A stretch of DNA of 64,000 bases from Pseudoduganella buxea (GCF_009720835.1 NZ_WNKZ01000007.1:1-64000), one strand, 5' to 3'. Numbered from the stretch's first letter, positions 7,460 to 16,432 are shown. The notes: a model not told the origin generated them from the sequence alone. Numbers and translations: made by a program.

Positions 7460-8616
7460 ACCACGCCCTCAACAACCTCGGGGCCGCGCGCTGGGCCATC
7501 TCCGCCATTTTCTTCCTCAATGGTGCCGGCATCGGCCTGTGGGCCGCGCACGTGCCCGTCGTGCAGGCCCGCGCCGGGCTCGATACGGGCGTGCTGGGCA
7601 TGTTGCTGCTGACCATCGCCGCCGGTGCCATGGCGGCCATGCCGGTAGCCGGCTGGCTGACGACGCGCTGGAGCACGCGCCGCGCGACGATCTGGTCCAC
7701 CGCTGCCTTCGCGCTGGCGATACCGCTGCTGGTCGGCACGTCCGACGTCTCCCTGCTATTCGCGGCCGCCTTCGCTTTCGGTGCCAGCAACGGCGCGCTG
7801 GACATCTCGATGAACGCCAACGCCAGCGAGGTGGAAACGGCGCGCGGCACGCCGACAATGTCCTCGTTCCACGCATTCTTCAGCCTGGGGGGACTGGTGG
7901 GCGCCGGCGTCGGCGGCCTGGCCGTCGAGCACGGTTTCGGCGACGGCCGCGGTGCCTTGGTGCTGAGCGTGGCCACTGTCATCGCGCTGCTGGTCAGCGC
8001 CCCACGTATCCTGCCGGCGCCGGCACACAAGGAAGAGGGCGCCAGCAGCCACTTTGCCCTGCCGCGGGGCCCGGCCCTGCTGCTGGGTTTGCTGGCGCTG
8101 CTGTGCATGGCTGTCGAAGGCGCGCTGGTGGACTGGAGCGCGCTGCTGCTGACGGAGCGCACGGGTGCCACGGCAGCCTCGGCGGCGCTGGGCTATTCCG
8201 CCTTTTCGATTGCCATGGCGGCCTGCCGCTTTGCCGGCGACCGCCTGACGGTGCGCTTCGGCTCGCCGACCCTGATGGTGGTGGGCGGCGTCTCCATGCT
8301 GCTGGGCCTGCTGCTGGCCGTCGTCAGTACGCACTACGCGTTGTCGGCCGTGGGCTTCGCGCTGGTGGGCCTGGGCGCGGCCAATGTCGTGCCCCTGATC
8401 TTCGCGGCCGCCGCGCGCATTCCCGGCATGTCGGCCGGCGGCGGCGTCGCCACGGCGGCCACGGTGGGCTACACGGGCCTGCTGCTGGGCCCGCCCGTCA
8501 TCGGCTGGATCGCCGCCCACACGAGCATCGCCGTCGCGCTGGGTGCGCTGTCGCTGGCGGGCGCCGTCATCGCGCTGAACGCGGGCATCGTGCGGGGTGC
8601 CGGCAGCCACCACTGA
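7456..8616 (+). CDS. MFS transporter
   Basis: A 386-aa inner-membrane protein with about 12 hydrophobic segments and a short cytosolic loop at the middle (near PAPAHKEEGASSH). It belongs to the group of MFS proteins related to FucP/YbjJ, recognisable by FLNGAGIGLWAAHVP at the start and the GASNGALDISMNA segment in transmembrane helix 4. The group includes sugar or unknown-solute exporters. It overlaps the DeoR gene by four bases and is probably controlled by it. The substrate cannot be read from sequence. Confidence 0.8.
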   Translation: MNHALNNLGAARWAISAIFFLNGAGIGLWAAHVPVVQARAGLDTGVLGMLLLTIAAGAMAAMPVAGWLTTRWSTRRATIWSTAAFALAIPLLVGTSDVSLLFAAAFAFGASNGALDISMNANASEVETARGTPTMSSFHAFFSLGGLVGAGVGGLAVEHGFGDGRGALVLSVATVIALLVSAPRILPAPAHKEEGASSHFALPRGPALLLGLLALLCMAVEGALVDWSALLLTERTGATAASAALGYSAFSIAMAACRFAGDRLTVRFGSPTLMVVGGVSMLLGLLLAVVSTHYALSAVGFALVGLGAANVVPLIFAAAARIPGMSAGGGVATAATVGYTGLLLGPPVIGWIAAHTSIAVALGALSLAGAVIALNAGIVRGAGSHH

Positions 8617-8737
8617 CCAGGGCGCTTCAAGCCTTGGTTCCACCGATCGGCGCCGTGCTTGAGGGGCGCCAGCGGCCGGCCGCCAAGTGATTGCGCCCCC
8701 GCCCGCCATTGCTATGCTCAACAGGAGACAGCAACCG

Positions 8738-8779
8738 GAGGAGGGCATCATGAGGAGGGCACCATGAGGAGGGCATCAT
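8738..8779 (+). repeat. Triple 14-bp repeat of ribosome site plus start codon
   Basis: Three head-to-tail copies of GAGGAGGGCAYCAT (8738-8751, 8752-8765, 8766-8779). Each supplies a GGAGG and an ATG (8750, 8764, 8778). The first two ATGs open five-codon frames (MRRAP and MRRAS) whose TGA overlaps the next ATG. The third ATG starts the gene at 8778. Confidence 0.85.
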
Positions 8780-9230
8780 GACACCGCAGCAGGCAGCGCA
8801 CATCATCGAGCAACTGGCGCTGGGCACGGACCCGCGCAGCGGCGCCACCCTGGCCGAAGGCGACGCCTGCACGGCCCCCGAGGTCATTCGCGCACTGTTC
8901 CTTGTGCGCAATGCGCTGCGGGCCGAGCCGCCACCCGAACCGGCCCGGGCCGCGCGCAAGGGCCCCGTCGTGCGCAACGGCGTGGCCCTGCCGAACGTGG
9001 GCAAGAAGTGGACGGGCGACGATGTGGATACCCTGCTGCAGCAGTTCGAAGCGGGCACGCCGTTGACGCAGATCGCCACCCAGCTGGGCCGCACGGACGG
9101 CAGCATTGTCGCCCGGCTCGTGCATGCGGGCCTGTTGCCGGACCGGGACCTGGGATATGCGATGTTGAAGGGGCAAAAGCAGGGTGGGGCGGGCGGGCAG
9201 GAGCGTCCCGGCGATATATCGAGAGGTTAA
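8778..9230 (+). CDS. Hypothetical protein with C-terminal HTH-like segment
   Basis: A 150-aa protein of unknown family. Residues 1-55 form a helical region (TPQQAAHIIEQLALGTDP), followed by a basic, Pro/Ala-rich linker. Residues about 75-118 read as a helix-turn-helix: WTGDDVDTLLQQFEAG, then LTQIATQLGRTDGSIVARL. This resembles the HTH seen in proteins that test DNA or promoter elements. It starts at the third ATG of a tandem ribosome-site repeat and is preceded by two mini-ORFs. The convergent universal stress gene ends 46 bp downstream. Its role is unknown. Confidence 0.6.
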   Translation: MTPQQAAHIIEQLALGTDPRSGATLAEGDACTAPEVIRALFLVRNALRAEPPPEPARAARKGPVVRNGVALPNVGKKWTGDDVDTLLQQFEAGTPLTQIATQLGRTDGSIVARLVHAGLLPDRDLGYAMLKGQKQGGAGGQERPGDISRG

Positions 9231-9276
9231 AGCGCCCTGGTCACCGTTCCCGACGGTTGGCCGCTGTCCTGCCCGG

Positions 9277-10116
9277 CTAATGGGCCATCAGCACGGGCAA
9301 GGTCATCGACTGCAGGATCGTTGCCGTCACACCGCCGAGCAGCAGTTCCCTGAAGCGGGCATGGCCATACGCACCCATGACGAGCAGGCCGGCCGATTCG
9401 TCGGCCGCAAACGACAGCAGCGCCTGGGCCACGTCGTCGCCACCGTCACGCGCCGCAACGGTGGCGCCGATGCCATGCCGGCCCAGGTAGCGGGCGATAT
9501 CGGCCGGCTCCGCGACCCAGGCCGCGGCGCCCGGCTGGCCCGGGTCGCCCAGCATGACGATCGTGACCTGCCGCGCCAGCCGCAGCAGCGGCAGGGCGAA
9601 CACCAGCGCCCGGTTCGCTTCCGGGCTGCCATCCCATGCGACCAGGGCCTTGCCGTCCGGCTGGAACTGGGCGCCGATGTCGGGCAGCACCAGCACGGGC
9701 CGGCCGCTGCGCAGCAGCACGTGCTCGGCCAGGTCGAGCCGCGACCCCGGCACGGCCGGCGCGTGGGACGACTGCCCCAGCACGGCCAGGTCGCAGCATG
9801 CTGCCCGCGCCACCAGGCCATCAGCCTCCTGGTCGTCGATCAGCACGCGCTCGGTCGTGGCCACGCCCGCCGCGCGGGCAATCGCCTCGAACCGGTCCAG
9901 CTGTGCGCCGGCCTGGCTGCGCAAGCGCGCGCACCTGGCCGCCACCGCTGGCGCATCGAGAACCGGATTACCCGGCTCCACGAAGCGCGAGATGCCCGTC
10001 AGCGCCGTACCCACAAGGTGGGCCGGAAAAGCGGCCGCCAGGCGGGCAGCAATGCCGATGCGGATCTCGGACGACATATGCGCATCGGCATGAACGAGTA
10101 TGGTCTTGTAGTCCAC
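9277..10116 (-). CDS. Universal stress protein (tandem UspA domains)
   Basis: A 279-aa protein with two UspA folds. The first begins DYKTILVHAD and is degenerate at the nucleotide-binding site. The second begins GKALVAWDGSPEAN and ends with the ATP-binding motif MGAYGHARFRE followed by GGVT. The start is taken as the GTG at 10116, which has a GGGGAG ribosome site just upstream. The frame stays open to 10218 without one. Two-domain Usp proteins are cytosolic stress and starvation factors. It is monocistronic, about 390 bp from the tRNA gene. Confidence 0.85.
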   Translation of the reverse strand: MDYKTILVHADAHMSSEIRIGIAARLAAAFPAHLVGTALTGISRFVEPGNPVLDAPAVAARCARLRSQAGAQLDRFEAIARAAGVATTERVLIDDQEADGLVARAACCDLAVLGQSSHAPAVPGSRLDLAEHVLLRSGRPVLVLPDIGAQFQPDGKALVAWDGSPEANRALVFALPLLRLARQVTIVMLGDPGQPGAAAWVAEPADIARYLGRHGIGATVAARDGGDDVAQALLSFAADESAGLLVMGAYGHARFRELLLGGVTATILQSMTLPVLMAH

Positions 10117-10320
10117 GGTCCACTCCCCGCGGCAGGCGCCGCATGCATCCAGGGCGGCTACACCGCCGATGCTTCCAAGGTATCGACGCAACACAGCCGG
10201 CGCCATGCGCCAGATCAAATGTGCCGACGTTCACAGGGCTGGCAAGTGCAGTGCGGCCGGTCGGCTTGAAGGCTCGTCCTTGCCGCGTCGGACGTTGCGG
10301 GTGCCTCCGGGTGCGGACAG

Positions 10321-10351
10321 CAAAGAACCCGCGATGCCTTGGGCATGCGGA
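10321..10351 (-). terminator. Second terminator-like hairpin downstream of tRNA-Leu
   Basis: CCGCGATGCC (10329-10338) pairs with GGCATGCGG (10342-10350) around TTG. On the minus strand GTTCTTTG follows. Its sequence resembles the hairpin at 10441-10471, 120 bp closer to the tRNA, and may be a relic of a duplicated tRNA transcription unit. Confidence 0.4.
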
Positions 10352-10440
10352 TTTCGAGCCTCGGTGGTCTGCGGGGTGCGGCAGCCGGGCGTCGAAAACT
10401 CCTGAGCGCTGCTACTGCTTCACCAGAAAGCTTGCGACAA

Positions 10441-10471
10441 CAAAAAAACCGCCATGCCATGAACATGCGGG
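10441..10471 (-). terminator. Terminator of tRNA-Leu
   Basis: CCGCCATG (10449-10456) pairs imperfectly with CATGCGG (10464-10470), followed on the minus strand by a run of seven T. It lies about 40 bp beyond the tRNA 3' end. Confidence 0.55.
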
Positions 10472-10508
10472 TTCTGAGTGTTGGATGATGCGATGTGATC
10501 CTGGTGCG

Positions 10509-10593
10509 TGGTGCCGGGAACCGGAATCGAACCGGTACGCCTTGCGGCGCGGGATTTTGAGTCCCGTGCGTCTACCTATTCCGCCATCCCGGC
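10509..10593 (-). tRNA. tRNA-Leu(CAA)
   Basis: An 85-nt class II tRNA on the minus strand. The acceptor stem GCCGGGA pairs with TCCCGGC, and the CCA end is encoded. The anticodon loop CTCAAAA (plus strand 10555-10561) gives anticodon CAA, reading UUG leucine codons. The T loop GGTTCGATTCC and a long variable arm typical of tRNA-Leu are present. Confidence 0.95.
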
Positions 10594-10728
10594 GACGCGC
10601 CGTGCATTATCACTGATTTGCCCAGCTGGGGCAACCCTGCAACAGACTTATCGATCAGGCAAGGGCGGGCGGGTCGATGGCGTATCATCTCGGCTGGCTC
10701 GTTATGTGCCGCTGGGCGGCAATCACGC

Positions 10729-12690
10729 ATGAAAAACAACAAGATCCGCGAAATCATCTTGGGCAAGGCCCTCGACCCGATGGCCAGCGAGACGCGCCAT
10801 TCGATGGCGCTGGTGGCCTTCCTGGCCTGGGTCGGCCTGGGTGCCGACGGCCTGTCCTCGTCCGCTTATGGACCCGAGGAAACCTTCAAGGCGCTGGGCG
10901 CGCATACGCACCTGGGGCTGTACATGGCCATTGCCACGGCCGTTACCGTCTTCATCATCGCCCTGGCATATAACCAGGTGATCGAGCTGTTTCCCACGGG
11001 CGGGGGTGGCTACCGCGTGGCGACCAAGCTGGTGGGGCCTTACCTGGGGCTTATTTCGGGCTGCGCGCTGATTCTCGACTACGTACTGACGATCGCCATT
11101 TCCATCGCTTCCGGTGTCGATGCGCTGGCGTCCTTCCTGCCGTTGTGGTTCCAACCTTACAAATTATCCGCCGAGGCCTTCTTTATCGGCCTGCTGATCG
11201 TGATGAACCTGCGCGGGCTGAAGGAGGCCATCACGATCCTGCTGCCGATCTTTATCGGCTTCGTGCTGACCCACCTGGTGCTGATCGTGTACGGTATCGC
11301 GGCCCATGCGTCCTACCTGCCGGACCTGGTGCCGGCGACCTTGAACGAAACCACCGACCTGGCCGGCTCGATCGGCTGGGCCGGCGTGGCGGGCATGCTG
11401 CTGCTGGCGTATTCGCAGGGCGGCGGCACGTACACGGGACTGGAGGCCGTGTCGAACAACGTCAACCTGCTGGCCGAGCCGCGCGTGCGCACCGGCAAGA
11501 TGACGATGCTGTACATGGCCCTGTCCCTGGCCGTGACGGCCAGCGGCATCATCCTGCTGTACCTGCTGTGGGATGCCTCGCCCATTGCCGGCGAGACCCT
11601 GAACGCCACCACCTTCCGGCGCATCATCGAGAACGCCAATCCGGGCGGCGACGTGGCCAACCAGATCATGCTGGCCGTCGTGCTGGCCTTCGAAGCGGGC
11701 CTGTTGTTCGTGGCCGCCAACACGGGCTTCCTGGGCGGCCCGTCGGTGCTGTCGAACATGGCGGCCGATTCGTGGGTGCCGCACAAGTTCCGCTACCTGT
11801 CGACGCGCCTGGTGACGCAGAACGGCATCCTCGTGATGGGCATCGCGGCGCTGGCGATCCTGTTCTGGACGGGCGGCAGCGTCACCTTGCTGGTGGTGCT
11901 GTACTCGATCTCCGTGTTCCTTACCTTCGCCATTTCCCTGTTCGGCCTGTGCCTGTACTGGTTCCGCAACCGCAGGAAGGGCACCTATTGGCTGCGCCGC
12001 CTGCTGTTGTCGGCGGTGGGCTTCCTCATCTGTGCAGGCATCCTCGTGATCCTGCTGGTCGAGCGCTTCGCCCAGGGCGGCTGGGCCACGGCCGTCATCA
12101 TCGGTGCCATTGCCGGGATGTGCATCCTCATCCGAAAACACTACCGGGAAACCAAGCAGGCCATCCACTCGGTCGACGAAGTGTTCGCCACCCAGCCTTT
12201 CGGACCGAACCGCGAGCCGGTGGAGCCGAACCCGGATGACCAGACCGCCGTGTTCATCGTCGGCACGTCGCGCGGCGGCGGCCTGCATGCGCTGCTGTGG
12301 GTGCAGCGCATGTTCCCCGGCCACTTCAAGAACTTCCTGTTCGTGAACGCCCGCACGGTCGATTCGCATGCCTATGGCGGCGAAGGGGCGATGGACAAGA
12401 TGCGCGAGGAGGCGGCCGCGACCCTGGAATACTTCGTCGACTTCTGCCATAGCCACGGCATGGCGGCCTCGTCTTACTTGGGCTTCGGCACGGATGCCGT
12501 CGACGAGGTGACGCGCCTGTGCGAGGAAATCAGCCGCGAATTCCCCCATGCGATCTATTTCACCAGCAAGCTGATCTTCGCCAGCGACAACTGGATGATC
12601 CGCATGCTGCACAACCAGGCCTCCCTGGCTGTGCAGCGGCGTTTGCACCTGGAAGGCTTGCAGATGGTGATCCTGCCGATGAAGGTATAA
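10729..12690 (+). CDS. APC-superfamily transporter with cytosolic C-terminal domain (KimA/YdaO-like potassium transporter)
   Basis: A 653-aa protein. Residues about 25-470 hold 12 membrane segments of the amino-acid-permease fold, with LGADGLSSSAYGPEE in helix 1 and FPTGGGGYRVA soon after. These are close to the unwound-helix motifs of KimA-type K+/H+ symporters. Residues about 480-653 form a soluble tail beginning near IRKHYRETK and containing VFIVGTSRGGG, which resembles a Usp-like regulatory domain. The ATG at 10729 is chosen since the frame upstream of it overlaps the tRNA leader region. KimA proteins of Firmicutes are controlled by c-di-AMP, but that signal is not expected here. An amino-acid substrate remains possible. 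It is monocistronic, and the stop codon lies inside a 14-bp tandem repeat. Confidence 0.75.
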   Translation: MKNNKIREIILGKALDPMASETRHSMALVAFLAWVGLGADGLSSSAYGPEETFKALGAHTHLGLYMAIATAVTVFIIALAYNQVIELFPTGGGGYRVATKLVGPYLGLISGCALILDYVLTIAISIASGVDALASFLPLWFQPYKLSAEAFFIGLLIVMNLRGLKEAITILLPIFIGFVLTHLVLIVYGIAAHASYLPDLVPATLNETTDLAGSIGWAGVAGMLLLAYSQGGGTYTGLEAVSNNVNLLAEPRVRTGKMTMLYMALSLAVTASGIILLYLLWDASPIAGETLNATTFRRIIENANPGGDVANQIMLAVVLAFEAGLLFVAANTGFLGGPSVLSNMAADSWVPHKFRYLSTRLVTQNGILVMGIAALAILFWTGGSVTLLVVLYSISVFLTFAISLFGLCLYWFRNRRKGTYWLRRLLLSAVGFLICAGILVILLVERFAQGGWATAVIIGAIAGMCILIRKHYRETKQAIHSVDEVFATQPFGPNREPVEPNPDDQTAVFIVGTSRGGGLHALLWVQRMFPGHFKNFLFVNARTVDSHAYGGEGAMDKMREEAAATLEYFVDFCHSHGMAASSYLGFGTDAVDEVTRLCEEISREFPHAIYFTSKLIFASDNWMIRMLHNQASLAVQRRLHLEGLQMVILPMKV

Positions 12691-12709
12691 GCAGCAAGGT
12701 ATAAGCAGC
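12682..12709. repeat. 14-bp tandem duplication over a stop codon
   Basis: AAGGTATAAGCAGC occurs twice in direct succession (12682-12695, 12696-12709). The first copy holds the last Lys-Val codons and TAA of the transporter. The second repeats them outside the gene. Confidence 0.85.
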
Positions 12710-12765
12710 AGCGTTTTACCCAGTACGTCCCGTCAATTCGCATCGACCCGCACAAGGCCAGGAAC

Positions 12766-13521
12766 ATGTCCACATCGCTACTGCCCGAACCTCCCGCCGG
12801 CAATCCGCCGCCCTTGCTGAACCCGCATCCGCACGTCAGCATCGTGCCGATCTTCGATGGCCACCAGTGCGTCGTCATCGATGACTTCATGCTGGCGCCC
12901 GAAGCGCTGGTCGATTTCGCGGCAGCGAACCACGCGTTCTTCGCGAAGGCGCCGGGCAACTACTACCCGGGCCCGGAATTGCCGCTGGGCGGCGCGATGG
13001 CGGCACGTATCCACGACAGCTTCCTGCTGCATGCCCGCGCGCCGCTCAAGGTGCGGCGGGTCGCCAGCATGGCAAGCCGCCTGTCGCTGGTGACGCAGCA
13101 CCCCGACCAGTTGCTGCCGGGTCAAAGAGTGCCGCACCGGGATACCGCCGGCCTGCCGGCAGGGCAGGAAATGGCGGCCATGGTGCTGTATCTTTTCAAG
13201 GATGTGCGCTTTGGCGGCACCAGCTTTTTCAAGCCCAAGGTGCCGCTGCAGGAGATCACGGCGCTGCTGCATGACATGCGGCGCCAGGAGCGCTCTGGCG
13301 AAGCAGCCACGGCGGACGTGCCGTCCACGTATGCGATCGGTTCGACGCGCTACTTCGAGAAAATACTGACGATACCGCCGCGCTTCAACCGGGCGATTTT
13401 CTACAATGGCGGGCTGTTCCACTCGGGTGACGTGCACTCTCCCGAACTGGTGGTGAACGATCCCAGCCAGGGACGCCTGACGGTCAATGCCTTCTTCCAC
13501 GTGCGCATGGCCAATACCTGA
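12766..13521 (+). CDS. DUF6445-like 2OG-Fe(II) oxygenase family protein
   Basis: A 251-aa protein with marks of the double-stranded beta-helix oxygenase fold. It has an HRD segment (VPHRDTAG) near residue 125, a distal histidine in FHSGDVHS near residue 225, and an arginine in QGRLTVNAFF. FGGTSFF is typical of the group often annotated DUF6445. It lacks a signal peptide. Members often sit near tryptophan halogenase or SapC-like genes, but none are present here. It lies alone, 75 bp after the transporter gene. Substrate unknown. The metal ligands are my reading of the motif spacing. Confidence 0.65.
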   Translation: MSTSLLPEPPAGNPPPLLNPHPHVSIVPIFDGHQCVVIDDFMLAPEALVDFAAANHAFFAKAPGNYYPGPELPLGGAMAARIHDSFLLHARAPLKVRRVASMASRLSLVTQHPDQLLPGQRVPHRDTAGLPAGQEMAAMVLYLFKDVRFGGTSFFKPKVPLQEITALLHDMRRQERSGEAATADVPSTYAIGSTRYFEKILTIPPRFNRAIFYNGGLFHSGDVHSPELVVNDPSQGRLTVNAFFHVRMANT

Positions 13522-13769
13522 CGCGATGCGCTTTCCCATGAGGTAAGGTTCGGCCCTGCCCGGTGGAATGCCGCCGACGCGCTGAACAGGGCCGCCAGCG
13601 CCGCGCCACAGCCATATGCAGTCCAACCCGTATCTCCGCGTTCTGTCCCCGCAAACCTGCGCTTCGTCACTTCCCGCTCCCTTTGCGCCGGTTCGTTTGC
13701 TACCTTGTCATTGTTGCCGCACATTACATAGAGGCCGCAACGACCCTGGCAAACCCTTCGGAGAAACAA

Positions 13770-14225
13770 ATGAACAAAATCCTCATCAGTGCAGGTGTCG
13801 CGCTTTCCATCGTCGTGGCCGGCCTGGCGCCCGCCATGGCCCAGGTGAACGAGCCCAGCGTGCCCGTGCCGGCACCGGCCCGCGCCACCGCCACCTATGA
13901 CCTGAAAGCCCACGAGTTCGACGATTACGCCTACAGCTACCGCCTCAGCAACGGTCAGGTGGCCGAATTCACCGAACAGAACAATCGCTACTTCGTCGTC
14001 GTGCGCAACCATGCGTCGGGCCAGGCAGTGCAGGCGCTCAACGCCAGCCGCAGCCGGCCGGTGCAGTTGCTGGCCGTTGGGCCAGGCCGCTTCGTCACGC
14101 GCGGCGGCGTCGAGATGAGCTTTGCCAACGACGGCGACATGGTGACGATCGCCAACTTCGAGCGCCTGCCGGCCGCCAAGGTGGCCATGGCCGATGCCGG
14201 CAAGCCGGTGGTGGCGTTTCGCTGA
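13770..14225 (+). CDS. Exported hypothetical protein
   Basis: A 151-aa protein with a clear Sec signal peptide (hydrophobic core ILISAGVALSIVVAGL, cleavage after AMA at about residue 24). The mature part of about 127 aa has a beta-rich, aromatic segment (YDLKAHEFDDYAYSYRLSNG) and no cysteine. It is probably periplasmic. I do not recognise the family. The start is the ATG at 13770 with GGAG eight bp upstream; a longer open frame is ignored. It ends at a bidirectional terminator shared with the convergent protease gene. Confidence 0.7.
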   Translation: MNKILISAGVALSIVVAGLAPAMAQVNEPSVPVPAPARATATYDLKAHEFDDYAYSYRLSNGQVAEFTEQNNRYFVVVRNHASGQAVQALNASRSRPVQLLAVGPGRFVTRGGVEMSFANDGDMVTIANFERLPAAKVAMADAGKPVVAFR

Positions 14226-14243
14226 CGCGGATGCGGCGGCCAA

Positions 14244-14276
14244 AGAAAAAAGGCCCGCTGCGAAGCGGGCCCATTT
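14244..14276. terminator. Bidirectional terminator between the exported protein and FtsH-like genes
   Basis: GGCCCGCT (14252-14259) pairs with AGCGGGCC (14264-14271) around GCGA. An A run precedes it and ATTTTCG follows, so it can stop both converging transcripts. Confidence 0.75.
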
Positions 14277-14301
14277 TCGTCATGCGTGACGGTGTGGAAG
14301 T

Positions 14302-16215
14302 TTATGCGGCCAGGCGCAGCGGTACCGGGTCGAGGCGCTCGTGCAGCAGTTCGAACACGTCGTCCTTGGTCAGCACATAGCGTTCCATCAGCACGTCCTT
14401 CAACGATTCCATCACGTCGCGGTAGTCGCTGATCGAATTCAGGGTCAGGCTGTACAGCTCGTCGGCCTTGGCTTCCAGCTGCACCAGCGTGTGCTCGCCG
14501 CTGTTGTCGTTCTTGAACTGGCTGTAGTCCAGTTTGGAACGGGAATACATCGACAGGCGGTTGACCATCGTGTCCAGCATCGACGTGGCCTTCTGGATGT
14601 CGTTCTGGCTGCCCACGGAAATGCCGCGGGCGCCGTAGAACAGTTCCTCGGCCGCGACGCCGCCGTACAGCTGCATGACGTCGCGTTCCATTTCTTCCAG
14701 CGTGCGCAGCGACATGTCGTCGCCGGCGGACAGTACATAGCCCAGCGCATTGAGTTTCGACACGGATTCCGTGCTGATCTTCAGCAGGTGCGACTTTTCC
14801 TTCACTTCATCGAGCGTCAGGCCGGCCCGCAGGTAAGGATCGATCTGCATGAAGAAGTGGCCCAGTTCGTGCAAGGCGATGCGTTCGCGCTGGCGCGTCT
14901 TCTCGGCCGTCGTGGCGCGGTCCGTCAGGCCGATGGTGGCGCGCTCGAAGGCGCGGAACATCAGGTCCGTGTTGATGACGGTCTTGTCCTGGATCGACAG
15001 CAGCGAGGCGCGGTCGACGACGGTTTCCAGCAGGGCAGGGCTGAGGTTGGCGGTGATCTCGGCGACCTGCGACAGGTTCATGTCGTTCCAGTCGACCAGG
15101 CCGTCTTCCTTGCGCTTCAGGAAAGAGCGCAGCAGTTCCTCGCGCTCGGCCTTGTTCGGCAGGCGGAAGTTGATCTTGACGGAGAAGCGGCGCAGCATCG
15201 CTTCGTCCATCTGCGAATTGTTGTCGTCGAAGTTCGACGCCACCACCCAGATCACGCCCTTGCCTTCGTCGCTCTTGACGCCGTCCAGCAGGCCCAGCAG
15301 GGTGTTGGCCGTGTCGTCTTCCCATTTCTTTTCGCCACGACCGCGTGGCATGAACAGGGCTTGCGCCTCGTCCAGGAAAATAATGCAGTTGCCGCGGGCG
15401 GCAGCCTTGCGGTACAGCGCGTTCAGGGCCTTCGAACCGCCGCCGATATAACCGGATTCCAGCGCCGAGCCGGAGGCCGAGATCAGCGGATAGCCCAGGC
15501 GCTTGGCCAGGTAGCCTGCCAGTTTGGTCTTGCCGGTGCCGGCGGGGCCCGTCAGCATCACGTTGAAAGGCTTGTCGATATTGTGCTGCTTGTACACGGC
15601 ACGGTTGCGGATCATGTCTTCCAGGTGCAGTACTTCCTGCTTGATGTCTTCCATGCCGATCAGGTCGTCCATCGAGCCCTTCAGCTTGTCCGGCGTGATG
15701 ACGGAAGCGGACATGCCCATGCCGGGAATGCCGAACTTCAACACGAACAGCAGCACGGTGATCAGGAAGATATCGAAGGCATGGCGGCGCACGAAGGAGG
15801 TCACGGTGGCCATCGTGCCGCCGTCGTCCTGCAGCACGGCTTTATGCGAGGCCAGGAACTCTTCCTTGGCGATGGCGTACGGCAGGCTGTTCTTCAGCAG
15901 CACTTCGCGCTCCAGGCTCAGGTGGGATGTGCTGGGCACTTTCACCACGTGCAGCTGGGCCGAATCCTTGAACTTGTAGATATAGCGGGGGGCATCCGAC
16001 AGGGGGCGGGCGATCAGCAGGTAGTCGAGCTTCTCGCGCTGGGCCACCAGGGCCGTGATCTCCGAGATGTTCTGCGAACGCACGACAGGGCTGCCATCCT
16101 GCGCCGTCTCATTGCTGAGGATCGCAAAGGCAACGACTGCCACTGCCAGGATCACCAGGGAGACGCGCACCCAGGTGTTCTTGAGAGCAAGCTGAAGTTT
16201 GTAGAGATTGAACAT
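14302..16215 (-). CDS. Divergent FtsH-like membrane AAA+ metalloprotease
   Basis: A 637-aa protein laid out like FtsH. It has a membrane helix near residues 15-32, a periplasmic segment of about 110 aa, and a second helix near 150-172. The AAA+ module carries Walker A GPAGTGKT near residue 222 and Walker B IIFLDEAQ. An M41 peptidase domain follows with zinc site HELGH at 449-453. Unlike canonical FtsH, the AAA core is atypical (SGSALESGYIGGGSKAL in place of the usual pore-loop region, LLGLLDGVKSDE) and the C-terminus is short. The housekeeping ftsH is presumably elsewhere, so this looks like a specialised paralog. Start: ATG at 16215, following the frame's first membrane helix; the ribosome site is weak. 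Confidence 0.8.
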   Translation of the reverse strand: MFNLYKLQLALKNTWVRVSLVILAVAVVAFAILSNETAQDGSPVVRSQNISEITALVAQREKLDYLLIARPLSDAPRYIYKFKDSAQLHVVKVPSTSHLSLEREVLLKNSLPYAIAKEEFLASHKAVLQDDGGTMATVTSFVRRHAFDIFLITVLLFVLKFGIPGMGMSASVITPDKLKGSMDDLIGMEDIKQEVLHLEDMIRNRAVYKQHNIDKPFNVMLTGPAGTGKTKLAGYLAKRLGYPLISASGSALESGYIGGGSKALNALYRKAAARGNCIIFLDEAQALFMPRGRGEKKWEDDTANTLLGLLDGVKSDEGKGVIWVVASNFDDNNSQMDEAMLRRFSVKINFRLPNKAEREELLRSFLKRKEDGLVDWNDMNLSQVAEITANLSPALLETVVDRASLLSIQDKTVINTDLMFRAFERATIGLTDRATTAEKTRQRERIALHELGHFFMQIDPYLRAGLTLDEVKEKSHLLKISTESVSKLNALGYVLSAGDDMSLRTLEEMERDVMQLYGGVAAEELFYGARGISVGSQNDIQKATSMLDTMVNRLSMYSRSKLDYSQFKNDNSGEHTLVQLEAKADELYSLTLNSISDYRDVMESLKDVLMERYVLTKDDVFELLHERLDPVPLRLAA

Positions 16216-16432
16216 GGGCAGACTCAATAAGTGACAAGCAATAAACGGATGTCGGGCACAACGGGCGGGCTGGGGCGCGTGGGCGCGGCGCTTCAGCACA
16301 GACCTCGGATTCCAGCAGATGCAGATTGGGGCACCACCGGGAAGTTGCGTGTCGCAGATGCATGGACGCTGCTTGGGGGGCAGCTTTTGTTCCGATAAGG
16401 GCTTGTCCCTTAATGCCGAGCGGCAACGTAGC

